Below are positions 33,423 through 40,709 of a stretch of 41,839 bases of DNA, one piece after another. Positions within the stretch are counted from its first letter, which is position 1; every line of letters starts with the position of its first letter. Source of the DNA: Candidatus Hydrogenedentota bacterium (lineage in GTDB: Bacteria; Hydrogenedentota; Hydrogenedentia; Hydrogenedentales; CAILVY01); assembly GCA_903837785.1 (NCBI GenBank), contig CAILVY010000073.1, positions 1-41,839 of the forward strand. Direction: 5' to 3'. The translations under genes and the position numbers were made by a program. Below the pieces are notes generated by a model. The model made no database searches, was not told where the DNA came from, and worked only from the letters and a program-made list of their open reading frames with translations.

Positions 33423-35296
33423 GACTCGTTGTCACAAATCTTCTTCAGAATCAACAGGAAGTGATTGATCTGGAGGAGAAACGCAATTACCTGATTGGCC
33501 GTGAGACGGAAAGCGACATCGTCTTGGATAGCCCATTCGTCTCCGAACGCCAGGCAATCCTTCGCCACGAGCGCGATCAAGTCGGGATAAAGCCAGTAGG
33601 CAGTGTGCCCGTCAAAGTGGGCGGGAAGAGCTTGCCTAACCATGAAACGTATGTACTTCGCCTGGATGACGAGATCGAGATTGGGCAATACCTGATCACC
33701 CTGCGCGATGCCCAGCGCGATGCCATGCAGCATATCGACGCCTCCCAGGCCCAGGCGCTGCACGAACTGGAAAAGGAATGCCATCAGGATCTCCTTGGCC
33801 GGCTTGACTTGCGTAAACTCGATCCCAAGAAGCTGGCCCCCGAGGAATACCGCCGCCTGGTGGAAGAGTTCTCGACGGAGATTATCAATAACAAGTCCCG
33901 CGATGCCGATGGCGCCCTGCTGGACTATGTGACAAGGAGCATGCTGCGCGATGCAATGACGCAAATCCACATGGCTGTAGCCAAGAACGGGTCAGCCGCA
34001 ATTCCTCGGCATAGCAGAGGTTTTCACTCCTTTGCGGAAATCAGTGCGGAGATTTATGAGGCTGCGGTCGGAGAATTCGCCCAGAGAATGCGGCGTGCCA
34101 TCGATATTGAGGATCTCGAAACTTGGCTGGATGAACATTACGAGCAAGTTCGTTACCGAATTCAACTCGGAATGAAGAGCCAGTTTCTACAGGATTACTT
34201 GAAACGCAATGTGCTGGACACGGTTTTCGGACTGGGACCTCTGGAACCGCTATTGGGCCTTCCCGACATTACGGAAATCATGGTGGTGCATCCGGAACTC
34301 ATCTATGTGGAAAGGAGCGGACTTCTTCACAAGACAATGCGTCGATTCGTTTCCGAGGAAGTTGCGCTCTCTGTTATAGAGCGCATTGTCGCGCCGCTGG
34401 GCTTGCGGGTTGATCGCAGTACACCGCTCGTGGATGCGCGACTTCCTGATGGCAGCCGCGTCAACGTCGTGATTCGGCCTTTGGCCATTGCTGGACCCTG
34501 CATCACCATCCGGCGCTTTGCCAAGACTCGTCTGACAGTGGACGACCTGATACGTGAGAAACACACGATGACGCAACAGGCGGCGCAATTCCTGCGCCTC
34601 TGTGTAGTAGGAAGAAAGAATCTCATCATTTCCGGCGGAACCGGGGTTGGAAAAACCACTTTGCTGAATTGCCTTACCGAGTATATTCCATCGCGGGAGC
34701 GTATCGTCAGCATCGAGGACACGGCCGAGCTGCAGATTAAGCAAGAACACGTCGTTTCCCTTGAAGCACGGCCACCCAATATGCAGGGTAAAGGCGCATA
34801 CACTGTTCGGGACCTTGTGAAGAATGCCCTGCGCATGCGGCCAGACCGAATTATCGTGGGCGAATGCCGTGGCAGTGAAGCTCTTGACATGCTGCAGGCG
34901 ATGAACACCGGCCATGATGGCTCCATGACAACGGGGCATGCGAATTCCCCGGCCGACATGATGCGCAGGTTGGAGACGATGGTGCTCCTTGCGGCCGACA
35001 TGCCTATCCGCGCCATACGCGAACAGATTTCCTCAGCGATCAATGTGGTGGTTCAGTACACGCGGTATGGCGATGGCTCGCGTAAGATCACGCAAATAAG
35101 CGAAGTGTCCCATCTGGATCCGGATTCCGGAGACATCATCTTGGAAGACATCTTCCGATACCGGTACAGTGAGGGGGAATCCACCGGACAACTCCGCCAC
35201 ACCGGTTATGTCCCAACTTTCTTTGGGGAACTGATGCGGAAGACTGGCGCTTCCCTTGATCTGCTTTTCGATGCCGAAGAAGGAGAAGGCACATGA
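33419..35296 (+). CDS. cpaF: Tad pilus ATPase CpaF/TadA with N-terminal FHA domain
   Basis: This protein of 625 residues is the hexameric motor of the Flp pilus. Residues 1-100 form a forkhead-associated (FHA) domain: YLIGRETESDIVLDSPFVSERQAIL keeps the Gly-Arg pair and the Ser, but the usual His of the SxxH pair is Gln. Residues 105-265 are a helical linker that contains a CpaF-like N-terminal region. The motor follows with EPLLGLPDITEIMV, ARLPDGSRVNVVIRP, Walker A GGTGVGKT at 406-413, Walker B RIIVGECRG at 477-485 and the HDGSMTTGHANSP His box. Both ends overlap neighbours by ATGA (cpaB and tadB), so the three are one translational unit. The FHA domain suggests control of the motor by a phosphoprotein or by the FHA and kinase-like proteins downstream. 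Confidence 0.94.
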   Translation: MRLVVTNLLQNQQEVIDLEEKRNYLIGRETESDIVLDSPFVSERQAILRHERDQVGIKPVGSVPVKVGGKSLPNHETYVLRLDDEIEIGQYLITLRDAQRDAMQHIDASQAQALHELEKECHQDLLGRLDLRKLDPKKLAPEEYRRLVEEFSTEIINNKSRDADGALLDYVTRSMLRDAMTQIHMAVAKNGSAAIPRHSRGFHSFAEISAEIYEAAVGEFAQRMRRAIDIEDLETWLDEHYEQVRYRIQLGMKSQFLQDYLKRNVLDTVFGLGPLEPLLGLPDITEIMVVHPELIYVERSGLLHKTMRRFVSEEVALSVIERIVAPLGLRVDRSTPLVDARLPDGSRVNVVIRPLAIAGPCITIRRFAKTRLTVDDLIREKHTMTQQAAQFLRLCVVGRKNLIISGGTGVGKTTLLNCLTEYIPSRERIVSIEDTAELQIKQEHVVSLEARPPNMQGKGAYTVRDLVKNALRMRPDRIIVGECRGSEALDMLQAMNTGHDGSMTTGHANSPADMMRRLETMVLLAADMPIRAIREQISSAINVVVQYTRYGDGSRKITQISEVSHLDPDSGDIILEDIFRYRYSEGESTGQLRHTGYVPTFFGELMRKTGASLDLLFDAEEGEGT

Positions 35297-36147
35297 ACCT
35301 GGAAATCGTGGCCGCAGTGCTACTGGGCATATCGCTGGCACTTTTCTGTATCGTTCTGCCCGAGACCCTCATGCCGGTGATTACGGGTTTCAGTGAACGG
35401 CGAAAAGAGCATTACGCATCCAATCTGGACAGCCTGCATGAGTTTCGAGCCAATCCGATGCACTACTTGGCCATGGAAATCATCTGCGCGTGTGCCATTG
35501 CCGCCATCCTGTACGTGATTTTTGATGCGTTTGTTTTTGGGATAATCGGCTTCGCAGTCGGTTACCTGATCCCAAACGTGATGATTCAACGGCGCGTTCA
35601 GGACCGGCGTCATCAGTTGGAGGCCCAGCTCCCGGACGCCCTTACCGCGTTGAGTTCCGCGGTTCGTGCAGGACTCTCCTTGGCCCAGTCCATGGAACAG
35701 GTCGCGGAAAGGCTTCCCCCGCCGGTGAAGCAGGAATTCGCCTTGATCTCCCGCCAATATGCCGCGGGTTCTCCTCTCGAGGAAGCACTGAGCGTTGTGC
35801 AGCGCCGCCTGCAAAGCAGACACTTCAACCTCATCTGTAGCGCACTCACCATCAATCTTCACCGCGGAGGCGATTTGACGGAAATTCTTGAGCGCATCGC
35901 CACCTCGCTTCGGGAACTGCATCGCATGGAGGAGAAGATGCGCGTCGAGACCGCCGGTCCCCGCTTTGAGGCAAAAGTCATGTTGCTCGTTCCTCCGTTC
36001 GTGCTGGTGATGTTCTACCTGGCGCAGCCTGACCTGGTAGGAAAGATGTTCCACACACCCGTGGGTATCGTGATGGTCCTGATTGCAGCGGCGTTGATGT
36101 TTATAGCCTTTCTGTGGATACAGAAGATATTGAGCGAGGACATATGA
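35293..36147 (+). CDS. tadB: Tad inner-membrane platform protein TadB
   Basis: This polytopic protein of 284 residues forms the inner-membrane platform with TadC. An N-terminal membrane segment (IVAAVLLGISLALFCIV) and a pair near 55-80 are followed by the T2SSF helical bundle (PDALTALSSAVRAGLSLAQ, LEEALSVVQRRL, LHRGGDLTEILERIATSLRE) and two C-terminal segments from about 228 to 275. Length and order match TadB. It overlaps cpaF and tadC by ATGA at both ends. Confidence 0.93.
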   Translation: MNLEIVAAVLLGISLALFCIVLPETLMPVITGFSERRKEHYASNLDSLHEFRANPMHYLAMEIICACAIAAILYVIFDAFVFGIIGFAVGYLIPNVMIQRRVQDRRHQLEAQLPDALTALSSAVRAGLSLAQSMEQVAERLPPPVKQEFALISRQYAAGSPLEEALSVVQRRLQSRHFNLICSALTINLHRGGDLTEILERIATSLRELHRMEEKMRVETAGPRFEAKVMLLVPPFVLVMFYLAQPDLVGKMFHTPVGIVMVLIAAALMFIAFLWIQKILSEDI

Positions 36148-37067
36148 GCACTTCATTGCCATACGCCGTCTGTTTGGGTGCCGCGTTTGCTGCTTTCACT
36201 TTCTGGTGTCTCAGTCGGCTGAATCGAACGCTTCAGGCCGCACAATCCCCCGAGATGGCCCGGGATTTGCGTAATGCGGAGCGTGCCTGGTCCGGCAGCA
36301 CGTGGCAACCCCTGCTTCCGCTAATCAAGTTCACCGCTCGCTTCTACGAGGGACGCGATGGCTCAACGATGTCGCAGAAGGTAATGCAGAAGTTGCTCAT
36401 CCTTGGCAACCCGCTGAACCTCACCTATCCGGATTTCCTGGCGATCTGTCAGTGGACGGGCGTGGCAATTGCCGCATTCGCGGCGCTTCTCGGTTTTGCA
36501 GTCTGCTATCTCGGAGGTATTGGATATGGCATCATGCTCGGCTTCACGGCATTTGGAGGCCTGGCGGGATTTGGCATACCTTGGTACTATCTCTTTTCCG
36601 ATGCGGATGAGAAGATCCGTTCCATCAATAAGGACCTTCCATACGCCCTCGACCTGATGCTGCTGATGGTCGACGGCGGCGCGAGTATTCAAGAGGCTTT
36701 TGATGCAGCGTCGCGGGAAGAAAGCTATGGGCCCCTGGGTGAGGAATTGATGCTGGTCAATCGAGAGATTCAGCATGGGACCGTGCTCAGTAACGCCTTG
36801 GACGAACTGGCTCGCCGCATCCCCTCGGACGACTTGGTGCTCATCATTCAGGCGATTAACCAGGGCCTGGCCATGGGCACGCCCATCTCCAGCACATTTC
36901 GCGATCAGGCAGATCTCCTGCGCGCCAAGCGAACGGAGCGTGCAGAGAAGATCGCGAAGAAGGCGGGTTCCAAGATGATTTTTCCCATTATCCTCATCAT
37001 GATGGCCACATTCATCCTCGTGCTTGGGCCGGCCGTGATGCAAATGGGCGGGAGTTCCCTCCAATGA
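36144..37067 (+). CDS. tadC: Tad inner-membrane platform protein TadC
   Basis: This partner of TadB has 307 residues. It has an N-terminal segment (YAVCLGAAFAAFTFWCL), two central segments with many Gly (about 105-155), then the T2SSF domain (LPYALDLMLLMVDGGASIQEAF, HGTVLSNALDELARRIPSDD, AINQGLAMGTPIS) and a C-terminal segment FPIILIMMATFILVLGPAVM. The start ATG at 36144 overlaps the tadB stop; a longer frame from 36114 would run 34 bases into tadB and is less likely. It is the last of the canonical Tad genes in the window; three non-canonical genes follow without a terminator. Confidence 0.93.
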   Translation: MSTSLPYAVCLGAAFAAFTFWCLSRLNRTLQAAQSPEMARDLRNAERAWSGSTWQPLLPLIKFTARFYEGRDGSTMSQKVMQKLLILGNPLNLTYPDFLAICQWTGVAIAAFAALLGFAVCYLGGIGYGIMLGFTAFGGLAGFGIPWYYLFSDADEKIRSINKDLPYALDLMLLMVDGGASIQEAFDAASREESYGPLGEELMLVNREIQHGTVLSNALDELARRIPSDDLVLIIQAINQGLAMGTPISSTFRDQADLLRAKRTERAEKIAKKAGSKMIFPIILIMMATFILVLGPAVMQMGGSSLQ

Positions 37068-37098
37068 TGTTTTCAGGCAATAGCGAAGGTGGCGCGCA

Positions 37099-37839
37099 AT
37101 GAAAGACAGCAAGCACTATATCGTTGTTGTGAGCGGCAAAGCCGATCAGAAACGGTACGAACTCACGAAAGGCTCAATACACGCAGGAAGTGATCCTGCA
37201 TGTGACATTCGCCTGCCTGGTCCGGATATTGCACCGCTGCATTTTCTCCTTCAGCTGTCGGGGGACCGGTACATACTGGTCAGGAAGGACCGGTCCGTAC
37301 AGGTGAATGGACGGGAAGTTGGCCAGGCGGTTTTGAATCACAATGACACCATCAAGGTGGGTGGATTCGTCCTTTCATATCAACAGCCGGACCTGGCGGA
37401 ACAAAGCAAGACACTAAGGGACGGCGCGGGGGGCGCGACAGAACAGGATGCCGCCGCAAACCCCAGGAAACGCTCCAATCTCACGATGATTCTCCTGGCA
37501 GTGTATCTGGTGGCGATGTCCTTGTTGCTGGCCTATGCTGGAGTCTTCATGGGAGGGGACGGCGATAATGACATGTTGCAGAAGCGCCTCCAGGAATTGG
37601 ACAAGGCCTGTCAGAACAGCCACCTGGTCAACAAGGATGAGATTCGCGACATGGTGATGGAGGCTTTCCTGGCGGAGACGCGCGTTCCCTGGCAAGAGAT
37701 GCACCGCCGTCTTAAGACGGCCCTGAATAGCACCGTTCCGACCGCCGCAGACGCCTACGATGAGAAGATTTTGGCTGAAGATCCGCTGCGCCTCTTCCTT
37801 CTCGATGAGGCGCGGCGGGTCGTTCCCATGGCGAAATAG
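37099..37839 (+). CDS. FHA domain membrane protein
   Basis: This protein of 246 residues has an N-terminal FHA domain at about 5-95 (GSIHAGSDPACDIRLPGPDIAPLHFLL, VQVNGREVGQAVLNHNDTIKVGGFVLSY) in the cytoplasm, one transmembrane segment at about 128-150 and an extracytoplasmic helical tail of 95 residues. In the FHA domain the phosphothreonine-binding Arg after Gly is replaced by Ser and the following Ser by Ala, while the His is kept, so phosphopeptide binding may be lost. It begins 31 bases after tadC and ends 69 bases before the pseudokinase gene. Together with the FHA domain of CpaF it makes two FHA modules in one pilus locus. Confidence 0.85.
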   Translation: MKDSKHYIVVVSGKADQKRYELTKGSIHAGSDPACDIRLPGPDIAPLHFLLQLSGDRYILVRKDRSVQVNGREVGQAVLNHNDTIKVGGFVLSYQQPDLAEQSKTLRDGAGGATEQDAAANPRKRSNLTMILLAVYLVAMSLLLAYAGVFMGGDGDNDMLQKRLQELDKACQNSHLVNKDEIRDMVMEAFLAETRVPWQEMHRRLKTALNSTVPTAADAYDEKILAEDPLRLFLLDEARRVVPMAK

Positions 37840-37908
37840 TACCATCTGCTTCGGGGGAGAGGGCAGGGTTTGCCACGACAAGAGACGTAGAGGATTCAAG
37901 GAGAGAAC

Positions 37909-40611
37909 ATGGGCGAGACAATCGGGGACTACGAGATCATCCGGGAACTCACACGGGGGCGGAGGTCCATTCTGCACACTGCGCGGAGCCGCTTTGACGG
38001 CGCCGAAGTGTTGCTCAAGGAATTCACCATTCCCGCCGAAGCGCCCGAGGAATTCCGCAAGGATTACGTTGAAAGATATCGGGAGGAGTGCAAGTGGCTG
38101 CTGGCCACCTCTCATCCCAATATTGTCAAGGCCATCGAGGTCATCAATCCGACCGCGGAGCACCCTGCCCCAGTCTTGGTACTGGAGAAGCTGGAGCATT
38201 CCCTTCAGGATATTTTGGCCGCGAACCGCAAGCTGGACCTCCAGGAAGTCGTCGGATGGATGGTCCAGGTGCTTATGGGGATACAGGCTTTCCACGACCA
38301 GGGTATTGTGCATCGGGGCATCAAACCGTCACACCTCATGTTTGACAGTTACGGCTGCCCCAAGATCATCGATTTGTGCATGTCGGTGGAAGTCGGCGAG
38401 GAGATCACGCTTTCACTGGATGAAGTGCCCACTCAATATGCGGCGGCGGAGTTGTACCGGGGCCGCGCGGGCGCCAATTTCTCTATTGACGTGTATTCGG
38501 TCGGATTCATGTTCTACCAGCTTCTGTGCGGAGAGGAGCGGTTCAAAACGGAATTCCGCGCCATCATGGGCCAGCCCAATGAGGGCCAGTACTGGATGAA
38601 CTGGCATAATGATCCTCATTCCAGCCTGCGCCCCTTGAACGAAGTCAACCCCGAGATCCCCGAATACCTTTCATCCATCCTCTTGAAGATGGCGGCGAAG
38701 AACCTCCCCGACCGCTATCAGACCGTCTCTGCCGTGCTCGATGACTTGGCGGTGGGGTGCCAGGGCAAGAAGGACCCGTTCAGCCTGAAGATTGGCGAAT
38801 ATGTGCCGGCCGCCGCGCCGCCCCCGGAAGAAGCCGGGTTCAAGTTGGGGAAGCTTCCGATCCCGCAGAAGAAGCTGATGATGATCGCGGTGTCAGCCGT
38901 GTTCAGCCTGATATTGCTCGGAGGAATTGGCGCATATCTCATGCAGCAGGCCTACAACAAAAAGGTCCTGGAACACCTCACAGCCCTTTACAAGGAGACC
39001 CTGGCCGCCTACAAGGCTTCAGATTACCCGATGACCCGTGACAAGGCGAAGGAGGGGCAGGACTATCTCAAGGAAGTCCGCCGCGAGGAGCAGTACAAGG
39101 CCTCGATGCAATTCTTCCAGCTGATCTCGGGTGACGCCACCTGGATTGAGGGACTTGAAGCGGATCTCAAGGCGGCCACAGACGCCCTCGCCGCCGGGCG
39201 CCTTGATGAAGCCAAGGCCAAGACGGCAGGGCTGCTCGACCAGAAATATGAGCGGGGCAGCCGCAACAACGACCTTCACGAGGCGACCGGCGCGAAATTT
39301 GATGACCTGCAGAAACGGGCCCGCGCTCTGATGGAGCAGATTGCCGCACGCATCGAGAAGAAGGTGAAGTCAGACTCGGCCGTTTCCTCGATTAGTCAAA
39401 GCATCAAGCAGGGCAAGTTCCGGCAGGCATACTACCTTCTGCTGACCGCGCAAGTGGAGCCCGAACAGGCCGCGCCCCTGTTGCAGAAGGTGGAACCTGT
39501 CGTCAAGGCGCTGGACGAAGGCCGGGCCCTGTTTGACCAGAAGAAATTCGTGGATGCCCGGGCCGCGTTCGACACGGCCAACGGCCTGGCGGAAGGCCAG
39601 TCGCTCGAATCGGCCTATTTCATGCAGCAGATTGATATCTGGCCGCTGGGTTCCCTGAATCCCGTGGATCAACTGGCCGCCAGCAAAGCCGAAATCCTGA
39701 AAGACAGCATCGAACAGCGCCTGCTCGAACTGACGGCACAGTTAACCGGTCTCTTCATCCGGAAGTATGACTTGGCAACCGAAGGGCTGGACGAGGCTAT
39801 TCAGGCCCTGCGGGGTTCGGGTGATGCCTTGCTCGGGGACATGATGAAGCGAGTCAAGGAGCAAGTGGACGCCAACAGCCCCTTCCTGAAACCCCAACCG
39901 CTCGATCAGCTCCGATATCCGATTGAGGATTCGGAACGATACTTCATCAACCTCCAGACGGATTTCCGCTGTCTGCGGTTCCGCCTGGAACTCGAGGAAA
40001 AGAACGTGGACGCCGCACGTGATCTGCTCGAGAAGAGCAAGGACCAACTGCAGGACCTGGACCGGCGCTACTATGAGGCCCGGCTGCAGGAAGACAAAGC
40101 CCTCGGCGGCGCGCCCGACCAGGCGGTGGGGCAGTATCTCGCCATCCTGAAAGAGTCTCCACTGTGGGCGGAGTGCGGTTTCCGCCTGGCCATGATGACG
40201 TATGCGGAAGCGGCGGAATTCTTCCGGGGCGGACAGTTGGCCGAGGCAGGAGCCGCCGCCGAAAAGGCGCTTGGAGTGGTCCGGCACGTAATGGAGGTGC
40301 TGCCCCAGAACGAACGCTTCCGCTGGTGGGGTGCGCGGGTGGCCGACCTGGGCGCCTCCATCAAGTTCGCAGGGAAGGACTACGAAGGGGCTCGGGGTCT
40401 TTACGCTGTCGCCGCGGAGTGCTGGCCGGATTTCCCCTGTGCCTGGTACGGCATGGGCATAAGCTACCTGAAAGAACGCAAGAAAGACGAGGCCCGCGAA
40501 TGCTTCGGTAAGTTCGAGGCGGCCTATCAGAACCGGCGTTGCGCCTTTGCCGACGAAGACCAGAATATGCAGCAGTTCCAGGAAACAATCAAGAAGTTCC
40601 TGGAGAAATGA
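37909..40611 (+). CDS. Transmembrane pseudokinase with long helical/TPR-like domain
   Basis: This protein of 900 residues has a Hanks-kinase fold at about 5-285 but lacks key catalytic parts: the glycine loop is degenerate (LTRGRRSILHTA), the HRD Asp is Gly137 (HRGIKPSH), the metal-binding Asn is His142 and DFG is DLC (Asp155 kept). Lys37 and a Glu near 60 remain. It should bind partners or perhaps ATP, but is unlikely to transfer phosphate. After a Pro-rich linker, a membrane segment at about 323-344 leads to a long outside part of about 550 residues with coiled-coil-like and TPR-like repeats (AAYKASDYPMTRDKAKEG, KFVDARAAFDTANGLAEG, ECFGKFEAAYQNR). AGGAG lies six bases upstream of the ATG. 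It follows the FHA protein and precedes the caspase-like gene. Confidence 0.9.
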   Translation: MGETIGDYEIIRELTRGRRSILHTARSRFDGAEVLLKEFTIPAEAPEEFRKDYVERYREECKWLLATSHPNIVKAIEVINPTAEHPAPVLVLEKLEHSLQDILAANRKLDLQEVVGWMVQVLMGIQAFHDQGIVHRGIKPSHLMFDSYGCPKIIDLCMSVEVGEEITLSLDEVPTQYAAAELYRGRAGANFSIDVYSVGFMFYQLLCGEERFKTEFRAIMGQPNEGQYWMNWHNDPHSSLRPLNEVNPEIPEYLSSILLKMAAKNLPDRYQTVSAVLDDLAVGCQGKKDPFSLKIGEYVPAAAPPPEEAGFKLGKLPIPQKKLMMIAVSAVFSLILLGGIGAYLMQQAYNKKVLEHLTALYKETLAAYKASDYPMTRDKAKEGQDYLKEVRREEQYKASMQFFQLISGDATWIEGLEADLKAATDALAAGRLDEAKAKTAGLLDQKYERGSRNNDLHEATGAKFDDLQKRARALMEQIAARIEKKVKSDSAVSSISQSIKQGKFRQAYYLLLTAQVEPEQAAPLLQKVEPVVKALDEGRALFDQKKFVDARAAFDTANGLAEGQSLESAYFMQQIDIWPLGSLNPVDQLAASKAEILKDSIEQRLLELTAQLTGLFIRKYDLATEGLDEAIQALRGSGDALLGDMMKRVKEQVDANSPFLKPQPLDQLRYPIEDSERYFINLQTDFRCLRFRLELEEKNVDAARDLLEKSKDQLQDLDRRYYEARLQEDKALGGAPDQAVGQYLAILKESPLWAECGFRLAMMTYAEAAEFFRGGQLAEAGAAAEKALGVVRHVMEVLPQNERFRWWGARVADLGASIKFAGKDYEGARGLYAVAAECWPDFPCAWYGMGISYLKERKKDEARECFGKFEAAYQNRRCAFADEDQNMQQFQETIKKFLEK

Positions 40612-40709
40612 AGCAGGGCGATGCGTGATGGAACGCATGAGCGCGCCGCTTTGGCAGTGAGACAGCCGTCAGGGACGCACGCCAAGGACGGATTCAGGGA
40701 GAGGAGTCT

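Noticed and set aside
40621-40638. ATGCGT/ACGCAT hairpin as a terminator after the pseudokinase
   Set aside because: Only six pairs and no T-run; transcription probably goes on into the caspase-like gene.
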